In this document: one piece after another, positions 43,448 through 53,713 of the stretch
Position numbering within the stretch: the first letter of the stretch is position 1
Layout of the letters: each line of letters begins with the position of its first letter
Assembly (NCBI GenBank): GCA_041879425.1
Contig: CP090854.1
Location: forward strand, 3,410,001-3,474,000
Length of the DNA: 64,000 bases
From: Vibrio pomeroyi
Lineage (GTDB): Bacteria > Pseudomonadota > Gammaproteobacteria > Enterobacterales > Vibrionaceae
Reading direction: 5' to 3'
The notes under the pieces: generated by a model
The model's input: the letters and a program-made list of their open reading frames with translations, nothing else
What the model was told of the DNA's origin: nothing
Database searches by the model: none
Program-made: the position numbers and the translations under genes

Positions 43448-44068
43448 CTACATCCAGTCGGTGTTACGAATGATACCAACAGCAAGGCCTTCAATAGACA
43501 AGTGTTGAGATTCAAGATCGACATGGATTGGAGAAAACTCTTCATTTTCAGCATGTAACAGCACAGTTGAACCTTTACGTTCTAGGCGTTTTACCGTCAC
43601 ATCATCATCGACACGCGCTACGACAACCTGACCATCGCGAACATCTTGAGTTTTATGAACAGCCAGTAAATCACCGTCCATAATACCGATGTCTTTCATA
43701 CTTTCGCCATTTACGCGAAGTAGGAAGTCAGCCTGTGGTTTAAACATGCCAGGGTCAACTTGGTAATGCATTTCTACATGCTCTTGAGCCAGAATAGGCT
43801 CACCAGCGGCAACCTGACCGATTAATGGTAAACCTTGCTCTTCGTTTGCTGCATCTTCAAGCAAAATACGAATACCGCGAGACGCACCCGGGATAATCTC
43901 AATCGCTTCTTTACGAGCAAGAGCTTTCAAATGTTCTTCTGCAGCATTAGCAGAACGGAAGCCTAGTTCACGCGCGATTTCTGCACGTGTCGGTGGCATA
44001 CCGGAATCTTCGATCTTACCTTTGATAAGGTCAAAGACTTGTTGCTGGCGGGGCGTTAACGGCTTCAT
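43448..44068 (-). CDS. lexA: LexA, SOS response repressor
   Basis: Represses SOS genes and self-cleaves when RecA filaments form. At 206 residues it has normal length. The winged helix is at about 1-65; the cleavage bond is Ala88-Gly89 (QVAAGEP); the catalytic dyad is Ser123 (NGESM) and Lys160 (VTVKRL). Two SOS boxes precede it. It lies downstream of dgkA on the same strand, as in E. coli. Confidence 0.98.
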   Translation of the reverse strand: MKPLTPRQQQVFDLIKGKIEDSGMPPTRAEIARELGFRSANAAEEHLKALARKEAIEIIPGASRGIRILLEDAANEEQGLPLIGQVAAGEPILAQEHVEMHYQVDPGMFKPQADFLLRVNGESMKDIGIMDGDLLAVHKTQDVRDGQVVVARVDDDVTVKRLERKGSTVLLHAENEEFSPIHVDLESQHLSIEGLAVGIIRNTDWM

Positions 44069-44075
44069 GATTCAC

Positions 44076-44091
44076 CTGTCTTTTTATACAG
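44076..44091 (-). promoter_or_regulatory. LexA box proximal to lexA
   Basis: Minus strand CTGTATAAAAAGACAG, a CTG-N10-CAG palindrome eight bases upstream of the lexA ATG. It forms a pair with the box at 44096-44111, the same two-box arrangement as the E. coli lexA promoter. Confidence 0.9.
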
Positions 44092-44095
44092 TTGA

Positions 44096-44111
44096 CTGTG
44101 AGTATATCCAG
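44096..44111 (-). promoter_or_regulatory. LexA box distal to lexA
   Basis: Minus strand CTGGATATACTCACAG, CTG-N10-CAG, 20 bases centre to centre from the proximal box and so on nearly the same face of the helix, allowing side-by-side LexA dimers and autoregulation. Confidence 0.92.
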
Positions 44112-44162
44112 TAACTGCACAAAAGCAAAGCAATTGGTTGTTTTTAGTTCATTTTTAACGAA

Positions 44163-44525
44163 TTACAAAAACAAGATCTCTAACCACACATAACCCGCGA
44201 GCGCCAAACAGATGAAAACAGCCGCTGAACCGACATCTTTCGCCATCCCAGATAACTCATGATGTTCGCTGCCAATTCGATCAACGACCGCCTCTATCGC
44301 GGTATTAATCAATTCAACAACCATCACCAACACAACCGACGAGATCATCAAGATTCGCTCTACTTGGCTCACGTCTAGGTAAAACGCCAACGGAATAAGC
44401 ACCGCTGCCATAAACACTTCTTGTCGAAATGCGGCCTCGTTTTTAAACGAACTCGTGATGCCTTGCCATGAAAAGCCTGCCGCTTTCACGATACGTTTGA
44501 ATCCGGTGTTTGATTTTTTCGCCAT
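44163..44525 (-). CDS. dgkA: diacylglycerol kinase
   Basis: Small integral membrane kinase that recycles diacylglycerol to phosphatidate. The ATG at 44525 (MAKKSNTGFKRIVKAAG) gives 120 residues, the family size; the frame opens at a TTG 18 bases upstream. Three membrane segments and the conserved catalytic stretch VELINTAIEAVVDRIG (about residues 68-83) are visible. It diverges from plsB and precedes lexA, as in E. coli. Confidence 0.96.
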   Translation of the reverse strand: MAKKSNTGFKRIVKAAGFSWQGITSSFKNEAAFRQEVFMAAVLIPLAFYLDVSQVERILMISSVVLVMVVELINTAIEAVVDRIGSEHHELSGMAKDVGSAAVFICLALAGYVWLEILFL

Positions 44526-44745
44526 TTTTAACCCTATACTCAATCAGTCGATGAATGATTTTCCACAAACTTAACGGCAATATGACTATTTCCATTAAAA
44601 GGTTAGACCAGTTTCTGGTATTCTTGCATCGATTAAATTTACGCCTAGGCCTATCCCTATTTCACTCATAGGTTTTATCCTTTTCATCATAGAAATAGAG
44701 ATACGCTTAAGCACATTGAAATAACTATTGAGGCAGTGAACCTAT

Positions 44746-47169
44746 ATGTCTTCTGGACAATCTTTTTCACGTTCATTAATGAAGCTACCTTTATCCGTTT
44801 TGGTAAAAGGCACATCAATCCCTTCAAACCCAGTTGAGGATTTGAACATTGATTTAGGCAAACCGATTGTATACGCCTTACCATTTCGCTCAAGTGTCGA
44901 TCTGCTGACGCTACAAAAGCATGCGCTGGAATTAGGCTTACCTGATCCATTAAGCAAGCTTGAAATAAGTGGCAAATCACTGCAACGCTACGTTTTTATC
45001 TCTTCTCGCAAAACACTGCTGCAAGACGATGATTATGTACCAAGCTCTTCTATTGAAGTTTTCTCTGAGCTGCTTTCACTGCATGCCGAAGATTCTGAGC
45101 TCGATGTTCAAGTTATCCCAGCCACTGTACTGTGGGGACGTAAACCTGGTAAAGAGAATAACCAGAAACCTTACCTACAAGCAATGAACGGCTTAGAGAA
45201 GTCTAAAGCGGTATTACTTGCAGGTCGCGACTGCCTAGTGCGCTTTAGCCCTGTGGTTTCTCTAGGTTACATGGCTAACTCACACGGTACTGACAGCACC
45301 ATCGCGCACAAACTGGCGCGTGTGGCTCGAATCCACTTCTCTCGTCAAAAACTTGCTGCCTCTGGCCCTAACCTGCCAAGCCGCCAAGCACTGTTCGATC
45401 GCCTACTAAAATCAGAAGCGATCAAGAAGGCGATTGAAGACGAAGCGAAATCAAAGAACATCTCGATCGAAAAAGCGAGCAAAGAAGCTCAAGACATCAT
45501 GGACGAGATCGCTGCGAACTTCTCTTACTCGCTGATCAAGCGTGGTGAGAAAATTCTTGGCTGGCTATGGAACAAACTGTACCAAGGCTTGCACATCAGC
45601 AACGCTTCAACAGTTCGTAAACTGGCGCAAGATGGTCACGAGATCGTTTATGTCCCGTGTCACCGTAGTCACATGGACTACTTGCTGCTTTCTTACGTGC
45701 TTTACCACGAAGGTATGGTACCTCCGCACATCGCTGCTGGTATCAACCTGAACTTCTTCCCTGCCGGTCCTATTTTCCGTCACGGTGGCGCGTTCTTTAT
45801 TCGTCGTAGCTTTAAGGGCAACAAACTTTACTCGACGATTTTCCGTGAGTATCTAGCAGAACTGTTTGCTAAAGGTTACTCGGTAGAGTACTTCAGCGAA
45901 GGTGGTCGTTCTCGTACTGGTCGTCTGTTGCAGGCGAAAACGGGCATGCTCGCGATGACAATCCAAGCAATGCTGCGTGGTATGAACCGCCCGGTAACTC
46001 TTGTTCCTGTGTACATCGGTTACGAGCACGTAATGGAAGTAGCGACTTACGCGAAAGAGTTGCGTGGTAAACGTAAAGAGAAAGAAAACGCGAGCCTAGT
46101 GATTCGCACTATCCGTAAACTGCGTAACTTTGGTAAAGGTTACGTGAACTTCGGTGAGCCAATTCAGCTAAACCAATATCTGAACGAGCACTCACCAGAG
46201 TGGACTAAAGACATCGATCCAATGGGCACCAGCAAACCACAATGGATGGCTCCTGTGGTGAATGATCTAGCCACCAAGATGATGACGCACATTAATGATG
46301 CGGCCGCGACCAACGCACTGACACTGTGTGCGACCGCTCTGCTTGCATCACGCCAGCGTGCATTATCTCGTGACTCTTTGGTTTCTCAGATCAACTGCTA
46401 CCTTTCTTTGCTTAAGAATGTGCCTTACTCAGACACATTCACGGTACCAAAAGACAGCGCAGAAGAGTTGGTGAAACATGCGGAATCACTGAACAAGTTC
46501 CTGATTGAATCCGATTCTATGGGCGACATCATTTCACTTGATCGTCACCAATCGATTCTGATGACTTACTACCGTAACAACATCATTCACTTATTTGCTC
46601 TGCCGTCGTTAATTGCTCAGATGACCATTCGTCAGCGCGGTTTATCAATTGATGCGATTCAAGAGAACGTTGCAGCTATCTACCCGTTCTTGAAGAAAGA
46701 GTTGTTCTTAAGCTACGACGAAGATCAGCTTGAGACTGTGGTTGCGAACATCATTGATGAGCTTGTCAGCCAAGGTATGCTGATGGTGTCGGACAACGAA
46801 GTCACCATCAACCAGTCGAACAGCCAAGCACTGATGCTACTAGGTCGTACGATCTCAGAAACACTGCAGCGCTACTCTATAGCTCTCAACCTATTGGCAG
46901 AAAATCCTGAACTGGATAAGTCTGACCTAGAGAAGAAGAGCCAAGACATCGCACAACGATTGGGGCGTTTACAAGGTATCAATGCGCCGGAGTTCTTCGA
47001 CAAAGGTGTGTTCGCATCGATGTTTGCAACGCTAAAGCAGCAACAGTACTTAGATAACGACGGTAACTGCGATTTAGAAAAAACTCAGCAATTCGCTAAG
47101 CTTCTTTACTCAATGCTTTACCCAGAAGTACGCTTGACGATTCAAGAGAGTATTCACCAAGTAGAGTAA
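44746..47169 (+). CDS. plsB: glycerol-3-phosphate 1-O-acyltransferase
   Basis: Inner-membrane-associated enzyme catalysing the first acylation of phospholipid synthesis. At 807 residues it has the E. coli length. The acyltransferase motif [11 protein letters not shown] (HX4D, about residue 306), motif [15 protein letters not shown] (about 384) and motif [17 protein letters not shown] are intact. It diverges from dgkA, an arrangement that pairs phosphatidate synthesis with diacylglycerol recycling. Confidence 0.97.
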   Translation: MSSGQSFSRSLMKLPLSVLVKGTSIPSNPVEDLNIDLGKPIVYALPFRSSVDLLTLQKHALELGLPDPLSKLEISGKSLQRYVFISSRKTLLQDDDYVPSSSIEVFSELLSLHAEDSELDVQVIPATVLWGRKPGKENNQKPYLQAMNGLEKSKAVLLAGRDCLVRFSPVVSLGYMANSHGTDSTIAHKLARVARIHFSRQKLAASGPNLPSRQALFDRLLKSEAIKKAIEDEAKSKNISIEKASKEAQDIMDEIAANFSYSLIKRGEKILGWLWNKLYQGLHISNASTVRKLAQDGHEIVYVPCHRSHMDYLLLSYVLYHEGMVPPHIAAGINLNFFPAGPIFRHGGAFFIRRSFKGNKLYSTIFREYLAELFAKGYSVEYFSEGGRSRTGRLLQAKTGMLAMTIQAMLRGMNRPVTLVPVYIGYEHVMEVATYAKELRGKRKEKENASLVIRTIRKLRNFGKGYVNFGEPIQLNQYLNEHSPEWTKDIDPMGTSKPQWMAPVVNDLATKMMTHINDAAATNALTLCATALLASRQRALSRDSLVSQINCYLSLLKNVPYSDTFTVPKDSAEELVKHAESLNKFLIESDSMGDIISLDRHQSILMTYYRNNIIHLFALPSLIAQMTIRQRGLSIDAIQENVAAIYPFLKKELFLSYDEDQLETVVANIIDELVSQGMLMVSDNEVTINQSNSQALMLLGRTISETLQRYSIALNLLAENPELDKSDLEKKSQDIAQRLGRLQGINAPEFFDKGVFASMFATLKQQQYLDNDGNCDLEKTQQFAKLLYSMLYPEVRLTIQESIHQVE

Positions 47170-47210
47170 CCGCTTGGCTAGCTCGCTTTAATCGCTAGAC
47201 TGAAACGATC

Positions 47211-47237
47211 AAAAAAGGCACCCAATGGGTGCCTTTC
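47211..47237. terminator. bidirectional terminator between plsB and ubiA
   Basis: AAAAAAGGCACCC / GGGTGCCTTTC: a stem with flanking A and T tracts, positioned between two converging genes. Confidence 0.85.
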
Positions 47238-47268
47238 TACTTTTGTTCTCTTTAGCTTTAACTACTGC

Positions 47269-48123
47269 TTACCAAAAGGTAATGAACAAGCCAACGGTAA
47301 CTGCCATTCCAACGTAGTTATTATTCAGGAAGGCCTGGAAACATAAATCACGGTCACGATGACGCATCAGGTGTTGTTGATACACAAACAAGCTACCTGC
47401 CACTAACAATGCCCAATAGAAGGTATCACCCAGTTGGTAATGCATACCCAATGCAATCAACATCGCCAGTGTCACAAGCTGCAAGAAGCCAACAATCAGC
47501 TTATCGAAGCGCCCGAATAAAATAGCTGTCGACTTGATGCCAATCTTAAGGTCATCATCTCGGTCAACCATCGCATATTGTGTGTCGTAGGCAATCGTCC
47601 ATAGCGCATTAATCACGAAGATAAACCAGACCACACTTGGTAGTTCATTGGTTTGTGCTGCCCATGCCATTGGAATTGCCCAGCTAAACGCCAGCCCAAG
47701 GAACAACTGTGGAAGGTGCGTAAAACGCTTCATGAAAGGGTAAATGAATGCTAAGCCAACGCCGATAAAAGAGAGCTTGATGGTTAACGGGTTCATGGTG
47801 AGTACCAGCAAGAATGAAACCACAGCGAGCACTAAAAATAAGATTATCGCTTCTTTACTGGAGACCAAACCTGAAGGCAATGGACGCTGCTTGGTACGTT
47901 TAACGTGTCCATCCACTTTGCGATCGGCAAAATCATTGATCACACAGCCAGCTGAACGCATCAGCACCACACCGAGTACGAAAACAACCAAGACATCCAA
48001 GTCCGGCATGCCTTGTGCGGCGATAATCAGCGACCATAACGTAGGCCAAAGAAGTAATAGGGTACCAATCGGGCGATTCATTCGCGTTAATTGCCAATAC
48101 GCCTTCGCTTTGGTGGCAAGCAT
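47269..48123 (-). CDS. ubiA: 4-hydroxybenzoate octaprenyltransferase
   Basis: Membrane prenyltransferase that attaches the isoprenoid tail to 4-hydroxybenzoate in ubiquinone synthesis. 284 residues and about eight membrane segments. The two Asp-rich Mg-diphosphate motifs are [12 protein letters not shown] (about residue 64) and [13 protein letters not shown] (about 185). Its start abuts the ubiC stop with no gap, indicating one operon. Confidence 0.97.
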   Translation of the reverse strand: MLATKAKAYWQLTRMNRPIGTLLLLWPTLWSLIIAAQGMPDLDVLVVFVLGVVLMRSAGCVINDFADRKVDGHVKRTKQRPLPSGLVSSKEAIILFLVLAVVSFLLVLTMNPLTIKLSFIGVGLAFIYPFMKRFTHLPQLFLGLAFSWAIPMAWAAQTNELPSVVWFIFVINALWTIAYDTQYAMVDRDDDLKIGIKSTAILFGRFDKLIVGFLQLVTLAMLIALGMHYQLGDTFYWALLVAGSLFVYQQHLMRHRDRDLCFQAFLNNNYVGMAVTVGLFITFW

Positions 48124-48663
48124 TTACACACTCTCCTTAGAGTAAATGGGTGATGTTGGTAAAAACAGTTCTGCCACAAGCATCGGTTTATGGTTCATCC
48201 ATAATCGAGAACGACGTGCGAGCAATCGCTCATCGCCTGCGATAACCCAACCGACTTGCAGCGCATCTCGCTCCACGTTCTCAGCACTGAAAACGGTTAA
48301 TCCAAGCGGGACATTACCTTGTTGAGAAAGGTCGGAATGCTGATCTTCTAGCGTAACTCGGGGAATCAAGGTTCGACCTAACACCCACGGTTCGCCGTCA
48401 CCCTTTAAAATCACTTTACGCAGTAAGCAATCAAACGATGATAAAAGATGTTCCTCGTCTTGTTGTAGCCTTGAGCGTTCTACAACTTGATTATGAAGCA
48501 ACTCAACAGACAGGTGCTGACAGCTCTTACCCAACTTGCGGGAAAGAGAACCTTGCTCCATAAGCCACTCTTTGGTGGTTTCGTTAGGAAAATCAAATGT
48601 TTCTGTACTTTGCCAATCTACATTCATTAACGAATTAAGATACAGCGATATTGGCTGATTCAT
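48124..48663 (-). CDS. ubiC: chorismate lyase
   Basis: Cleaves chorismate to pyruvate and 4-hydroxybenzoate, feeding UbiA next to it. The ATG at 48663 (MNQPISLYLNSLMN) gives 179 residues; the frame extends to a TTG four codons upstream. Conserved segments WLMEQGSLSRKL (product-binding region) and PWVLGRTLIP are present. Confidence 0.94.
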   Translation of the reverse strand: MNQPISLYLNSLMNVDWQSTETFDFPNETTKEWLMEQGSLSRKLGKSCQHLSVELLHNQVVERSRLQQDEEHLLSSFDCLLRKVILKGDGEPWVLGRTLIPRVTLEDQHSDLSQQGNVPLGLTVFSAENVERDALQVGWVIAGDERLLARRSRLWMNHKPMLVAELFLPTSPIYSKESV

Positions 48664-48825
48664 ACTAGTATTCAATAGGTGACTTTACACGTACAATAAA
48701 GCTTCAACTTTCGAACAAAATTAAAGCGTTCTTCGAATTGTAAACGTATTTAGATTTAGACCGCTCATTGTAACAAGACTAATGCGTTTCGAATATCGCG
48801 AATAAACTAAAGAAAAGTCACAAAT

Positions 48826-49233
48826 ATGCACAAACGTTATGTAGCCCAAATAATTCTTGCGATTACCCTACTCTTTTCAGCATCAAGTTTAGCTGAAGAG
48901 GAATCGGCACCCAAACTAGCCTACTTCACGCTAGAGCCAGACCTGACCACCAATTTTTACACTAAAGGTAAAAAACTGGGCTACATTCAGGTTCGCCTCG
49001 ATATCATGGTTGCGAACAGCAATGATCTAGCGGCCATTGAGCATCACCAACCATTAATTCGCGATGCCGTGATTGAATTACTTGGTAAACAAAACGAAGA
49101 AACGATTAAATCTCTGTCTGGCCGTGAAGATTTGAGAAAGACCTTGGTTGAACATCTCAACAAGATTCTGCTGCCTGAGACGGGCAAAACCCTGATCGCT
49201 GACTTACTGTTTACCAAGTATCTTTATCAGTAA
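48826..49233 (+). CDS. FliL-like secreted protein
   Basis: 135 residues. An N-terminal signal peptide (IILAITLLFSASSLAEE, cleavage near residue 23) is followed by a FliL-type domain: YFTLEPDLTTNF at the start and LRKTLVEHLNKILLP near the end. True flagellar FliL keeps an N-terminal anchor helix and is encoded in the flagellar cluster; this orphan looks cleavable and stands alone, so it is a paralogue of unknown role, possibly periplasmic and stator-associated. Confidence 0.8.
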   Translation: MHKRYVAQIILAITLLFSASSLAEEESAPKLAYFTLEPDLTTNFYTKGKKLGYIQVRLDIMVANSNDLAAIEHHQPLIRDAVIELLGKQNEETIKSLSGREDLRKTLVEHLNKILLPETGKTLIADLLFTKYLYQ

Positions 49234-49255
49234 TGATCTAAAAACGAATCCCAAT

Positions 49256-49284
49256 AAAAAAGCGGCTCATCTGGCCGCTTTTTT
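49256..49284. terminator. terminator between the fliL-like gene and glpG
   Basis: AAAAAGCGGC(T) / (T)GGCCGCTTTTTT stem with A and T tracts on both sides, in a convergent gap. Confidence 0.88.
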
Positions 49285-49313
49285 GTATCTATCGATTCTC
49301 GGTAACTAACACG

Positions 49314-50156
49314 CTAGTTTGTTGCAGATTTCGGCGCTTTCATTGAATCTACAAAGCCGATAATCACACCTGCGACCAAACCTGCTAAGTGAGCGGTATT
49401 AGCGATCGCCATGAACGGCTGCATATACCCAAGTACTAACCACACCAACATAAAGCCGACGATCTGTCTTGGAATACCCAAACCAAGTTGCGGTGCTTTG
49501 GCGCCAACTACCCATAGGTAACCAACCAAGGCATATACAACCCCAGATAAGCCACCGAAGTTCGCACCTTCCACCCAATACTGACCCGCGCCAGAAAGCG
49601 CAGAAGAGACAGCAAAGATCTGCAGTAACTTAAGGCCGCCTAACTTTTTCTCAATATCTCCGCCCAGTTGCCACCACCACAAGATGTTGAATGCGATGTG
49701 CATAACCGAGAAATGCAAAACAGCGTGACTGAGCCAGCGCCACAATTGCCACTGCTGTCCATCAACCGCTGGGAAATGTAAGGCGTTAAAAATCGCCTGC
49801 CCGAAACCTATCTGCTGCAGAGCAAAAATCACCACACATACCAGCATAATACTGAGTGTCACAGGGCCAGCTTTGGCTTTTATCATGCCCATGAAACTTG
49901 GTGTGTGATAATGAAAGTTGCTCTTTCTGGTCTCTGCCATGTCCCAAGATGCCGCTTGATAGCGCTTATGATTGGGTTCCGACAAGAAACGATTGAGCTC
50001 AGCTTCGGTTTCAACCTGAAATTGACCATCAATAAGCCAAAGCGCAAAACGCCCTTCCCCCTCAGGAGACATCTGAATAGGGATCTGACGAGACGCCATA
50101 TAATCAATAAATGCTTGAGCAAGACGTGGGTTGTCTAACACCATCAATCTAATCAT
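49314..50156 (-). CDS. glpG: rhomboid intramembrane serine protease GlpG
   Basis: Six-helix intramembrane protease. 280 residues, with an N-terminal cytoplasmic domain (about 1-90) and then the rhomboid core: the HIAFNILWWWQLGG oxyanion/loop segment, catalytic Ser in GLSGVVYALVGY (about 198-209) and catalytic His in TAHLAGLVAG (about 255). It follows glpE after 49 bases, as in E. coli. Confidence 0.96.
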   Translation of the reverse strand: MIRLMVLDNPRLAQAFIDYMASRQIPIQMSPEGEGRFALWLIDGQFQVETEAELNRFLSEPNHKRYQAASWDMAETRKSNFHYHTPSFMGMIKAKAGPVTLSIMLVCVVIFALQQIGFGQAIFNALHFPAVDGQQWQLWRWLSHAVLHFSVMHIAFNILWWWQLGGDIEKKLGGLKLLQIFAVSSALSGAGQYWVEGANFGGLSGVVYALVGYLWVVGAKAPQLGLGIPRQIVGFMLVWLVLGYMQPFMAIANTAHLAGLVAGVIIGFVDSMKAPKSATN

Positions 50157-50205
50157 TGTTACTTCCTATTCATGCTATGAGAGATGCTTGAAGCGATAAA
50201 GGTGA

Positions 50206-50526
50206 TTAACCAGCAATCACAGGAAGTTCAGCACGGTGCCAAGCTTCGAAACCGCCATCTACACTATATACCTCTTCAAAGCCTTGGTTCACTAAATATT
50301 GTGCTGCACCTTGGCTACTAATACCGTGGTAGCACATCACCAAGATAGGTTGTTCGAACTCAACCTCATCCATGAACGACACCATTGTATCGTTGGTAAG
50401 ATGGTAGGCTGTTTTTGAGTGCGCAACCGCAAAAGACTGCGGGTCGCGTATATCGACAAGTCGAGCGTCGCCTTGTTCAATGAGGGCTTGAGCACCTTTA
50501 ACGTCGATATGTTTAAACTGGTCCAT
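50206..50526 (-). CDS. glpE: thiosulfate sulfurtransferase GlpE
   Basis: Single-domain rhodanese of 106 residues. Catalytic Cys65 lies in the six-residue active-site loop CYHGIS, and the CH2-like DIRDPQ motif is near residue 25. It transfers sulfane sulfur from thiosulfate to a thiol or cyanide acceptor. It is the first gene of glpE-glpG. Confidence 0.95.
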   Translation of the reverse strand: MDQFKHIDVKGAQALIEQGDARLVDIRDPQSFAVAHSKTAYHLTNDTMVSFMDEVEFEQPILVMCYHGISSQGAAQYLVNQGFEEVYSVDGGFEAWHRAELPVIAG

Positions 50527-50873
50527 GACTTTCTCTTTTTATACTGATTTACTTTGCTGCCATTGTAACCTATCCCAAGGCTAACAATCACATCCACTTA
50601 ATAAGGTTATCCACCAGCGATCACTTTTACACCATTTGTGGATAAATCTGTGAATTGCGTGAATAAAGTGCCTTTTAAAAAATAGATCCACAACATGTAG
50701 TAATGATCCTGATCTAGCTGTGGGTTAACTAAAACATATCCCCACTCGAAAACCCCGTTCAAAGCCTTACTACACCCTGCTTTTAGACAGCTGACGAATA
50801 AACTTCTCACAGAGTTATCCACAAAATCATTTTGCAAATTTCGATCGCAAAACTTGAGAAATCGATCCAAAAC
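50527..50873. promoter_or_regulatory. glpE upstream region with DnaA-box-like sequences
   Basis: About 350 bases without a credible gene between glpE and the rpoH terminator. It holds two perfect TTATCCACA nonamers (50815-50823 on plus, 50637-50645 on minus) and one with a single mismatch (50607-50615). The glpE promoter must lie here but was not resolved. A 100-codon minus-strand frame (50607-50909) runs across it and into the terminator, and shows no protein-like composition. Confidence 0.5.
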
Positions 50874-50906
50874 AAAAAGGCCGAGATCTCTCGATCTCGG
50901 CCTTTT
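50874..50906 (-). terminator. rho-independent terminator of rpoH
   Basis: Stem AAAAGGCCGAGATC / GATCTCGGCCTTTTT on the minus strand, about 60 bases beyond the rpoH stop. Confidence 0.9.
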
Positions 50907-50968
50907 CAAAATTCAGTTATTTGCTAGCTACTATTTAGATACCAAATATTATTAGAAACTAAATGCTA

Positions 50969-51826
50969 TTAGAAATCACCAACGGCTTGTTTCAGTTTCT
51001 TCATCGCATTCTTTTCTAATTGGCGAACACGCTCTGCAGAAATGCTGTAGGTATCCGCTAAGTCTTGTAGCGTTGCTTTGTTGTCATCTAACCAACGTGA
51101 GCGAACAATGTGTTGGCTACGCTCGTCTAAGCTTGCTAGAGCTAGCCCTAGACGATTATTGGTATGTGACTCCCAGTTAGCTGCTTCAACCGTTTCAGCA
51201 ACGTCTGATGCTTTGTCTTCTAGGTAGTAAACTGGCGCTGTGTAAGCAGAACCACCGTCGTCATCGTCCATAGGCGCTTCAAACGTCGCGTCTTGTGCCG
51301 CTAAGCGAGATTCCATTTCACGAACTTCAGAAGGCTCAACACCTAGCTCACGAGCAACCGTCTCAACTTCACCGTTGTTAAACCAACCTAAACGCTTTTT
51401 AGACTTACGAAGGTTAAAGAACAGTTTACGCTGTGCCTTAGTTGTCGCAATTTTAACGATGCGCCAGTTACGCAGCACGTATTCATGGATTTCAGCTTTG
51501 ATCCAGTGAACTGCGAAAGAAACCAATCGAACACCAACTTCTGGATTGAAGCGCTTAACAGCCTTCATCAAGCCGATGTTACCTTCTTGGACGAGATCAG
51601 CCATTGGCAGCCCGTAGCCAGAGTAGCCTCTTGCAACGTGCACCACGAATCGTAAGTGAGAAAGGATCAAGCCTTTCGCAGCGTCGATCTCACCTTTGTA
51701 ATGTAATCGCTCTGCAAGTCCACGTTCCTCTTCAGGCGTCAGCATTGGGTAGCTGTTCGCTGAGCGGATATAGCTATCTAAACTATCTTGTGTGACTAAA
51801 GCCATTTGATACGCTTGGTTTGCCAT
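50969..51826 (-). CDS. rpoH: RNA polymerase sigma-32, heat-shock sigma factor
   Basis: Directs transcription of heat-shock genes. The ATG at 51826 ([16 protein letters not shown]) gives 285 residues, the usual length; 18 more codons are open upstream. Sigma region 2 ([20 protein letters not shown]), the RpoH-specific box [15 protein letters not shown] and region 4 ([19 protein letters not shown]) are clear. It lies downstream of ftsYEX, as in E. coli; the 177-base gap to ftsX leaves room for its own promoters. Confidence 0.97.
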   Translation of the reverse strand: MANQAYQMALVTQDSLDSYIRSANSYPMLTPEEERGLAERLHYKGEIDAAKGLILSHLRFVVHVARGYSGYGLPMADLVQEGNIGLMKAVKRFNPEVGVRLVSFAVHWIKAEIHEYVLRNWRIVKIATTKAQRKLFFNLRKSKKRLGWFNNGEVETVARELGVEPSEVREMESRLAAQDATFEAPMDDDDGGSAYTAPVYYLEDKASDVAETVEAANWESHTNNRLGLALASLDERSQHIVRSRWLDDNKATLQDLADTYSISAERVRQLEKNAMKKLKQAVGDF

Positions 51827-52003
51827 TCGGTTCCTCATCAATCTCTGATCTGGAGTAATACATCTATTAAAACCCGACAATCTTGAACCTAAAATGAACA
51901 GGTTTCAAGGAGGGGGAAGTAATTATGCATAATCAATTCGTCTATACAAGGCAAAAACTGGTTAAGAAGTGCCTATTTTTCGTCTAAATATGACTCTATT
52001 CAC

Positions 52004-52972
52004 CTAAACTGGTTCAATTTCTTTTAGGTGACGCTGTGCAGAAAGCTTCGCAGCCACACTACCAAGCAAGGTTCCGACGATCAAAAGCAGTAAAGATTCA
52101 TCCCAACTCAGGCCAATTAAGCGGAAGTGGCTGTCATACAACTGAGCCAAGTCATCCACTGCACTGTTCAGTAATACGGTAATCAATGCCGTCATTACCC
52201 AAGCGCTAATCGAACCTAAAACACCAAACCACATCCCAGCATAAAGGTATGGGCGAAGAATATAGCTGTCGGTCGCACCAATCAGCTTCATGGTTTGAAT
52301 CTCTTCTTTATGCGCCAATACATTAAATCGTAATGTATTACCGATAATTAAAAATACTGCGCCTAGCATTAATACCGTTAAGGTAATCACGATGACGGCT
52401 GCTAACGCTTTGATAGCGTCTAGTCTAGCCAACCAATCTTCGTCTAGGCGAACATCGGTGACGAGCTCTTGCTTTTTAACGGTGCCTGCGAGTTCTTTAA
52501 TTTGAGTATCGCTGTGTACGCTTGGCGTAATCACTAGAACACCAGGTAGTGAATAGTCATCTAGAATAGTTAGGGCATCTTCGAAACCAGAATACTGGCT
52601 GAGATCAGCAAGTCCTTGCTGCGGTGAAATGTATTCCACCAGTTCAACTTGCTCCCAACTTTCAATTTCATCCTTGAGCACCATTACCCTAGGCTCAGGA
52701 ATGCCATCCTCTACATAAGCACTAATTTGTGACGGGCTTGTGACATCTTGCGCCACTTCACCCACGTTTTTACCCAATAGGTACAAACACGCAGGCATCG
52801 CCAACGCCATTGAGATCACCGCAAGGGTCAGCAAATTACCCAGCGGGCGCTGCCACATCTGCGAGAACGATGACTTGGCTTGTTTCCAATGCACAACAAA
52901 GAAGCCATCACTTGAAGCGCGGCTTGCTGCTCGATTAGATTGAGGTTTCTTGATGCGCTTATTAGCGGCCAT
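52004..52972 (-). CDS. ftsX: cell-division ABC transporter permease-like protein FtsX
   Basis: Membrane partner of FtsE that activates the EnvC/amidase system at the septum. The ATG at 52972 ([11 protein letters not shown]) gives 322 residues; it overlaps ftsE by 11 bases. The layout is a basic cytoplasmic N-terminus, membrane segment 1 (about 46-66), a periplasmic domain (about 75-175) and three C-terminal helices. HKEEIQTMKLIGATD is the conserved FtsX motif. Confidence 0.95.
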   Translation of the reverse strand: MAANKRIKKPQSNRAASRASSDGFFVVHWKQAKSSFSQMWQRPLGNLLTLAVISMALAMPACLYLLGKNVGEVAQDVTSPSQISAYVEDGIPEPRVMVLKDEIESWEQVELVEYISPQQGLADLSQYSGFEDALTILDDYSLPGVLVITPSVHSDTQIKELAGTVKKQELVTDVRLDEDWLARLDAIKALAAVIVITLTVLMLGAVFLIIGNTLRFNVLAHKEEIQTMKLIGATDSYILRPYLYAGMWFGVLGSISAWVMTALITVLLNSAVDDLAQLYDSHFRLIGLSWDESLLLLIVGTLLGSVAAKLSAQRHLKEIEPV

Positions 52973-53636
52973 AGTCTTCAACCTCACTCAAAAAGCCTTG
53001 GTTTAATTCAAGATGACGATATTGAGGGCGAGTGTTCACTAACCCGATATCATGCGTCGCTAGGATGATCGTCACACCGGCACGGTTAAACTCTTCAAAC
53101 AGTCGCAACACTCGGTTGGACAATTCAGGATCTAAGTTACCCGTCGGTTCATCCGCTAAAAGTAGAGTTGGACGGTTCACCACGGCGCGAGCAATACCCA
53201 CGCGTTGCTGTTCACCACCAGAAAGCTGGCTTGGTAAACAACGAGCTTTGTCGAGCAAGCCAGTTTTATCCAACGCAGCACTCACTCGGCGCTTTATTTC
53301 ATTTTCAGAAATAGATTCAATACGCATAGGCAGAGCAACGTTATCGAAGATCGAGCGATCCATCAGCAGGCGATGGTCTTGAAAGACAATCCCGATATTA
53401 CGGCGTAAAAACGGGATGTCTTTGGCTGGGATACGTGTGATATCGTGATCGTTGAACCAGACGCGTCCATCGGTTGGACGCTCTATCGCGCAGATCAACT
53501 TCAGCAAGGTACTTTTACCAGCACCGGAGTGCCCGCCTAAAAATGCCATCTCTCCACGTTTGAGGTGAAAGTCCACTTTTTGGAGCGCTTGGCGTCCGCC
53601 TCGGTAGGCTTTACTCACTTGCTGAAATTTGATCAC
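52962..53636 (-). CDS. ftsE: cell-division ATP-binding protein FtsE
   Basis: ATPase of the FtsEX complex. At 224 residues it has family length. Walker [13 protein letters not shown] (about 35-46), signature [10 protein letters not shown], Walker [13 protein letters not shown] and the switch His in LATHD are all intact, so it should hydrolyse ATP. It lies 77 bases after ftsY and overlaps ftsX. Confidence 0.97.
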   Translation of the reverse strand: MIKFQQVSKAYRGGRQALQKVDFHLKRGEMAFLGGHSGAGKSTLLKLICAIERPTDGRVWFNDHDITRIPAKDIPFLRRNIGIVFQDHRLLMDRSIFDNVALPMRIESISENEIKRRVSAALDKTGLLDKARCLPSQLSGGEQQRVGIARAVVNRPTLLLADEPTGNLDPELSNRVLRLFEEFNRAGVTIILATHDIGLVNTRPQYRHLELNQGFLSEVEDYGR

Positions 53637-53713
53637 CGAAAATTCCTCTTACGATCACTAATATCAAATTTAAAACGGTAGCAGGTTAAGGATAAACCAC
53701 TTTGCTACTCGCG

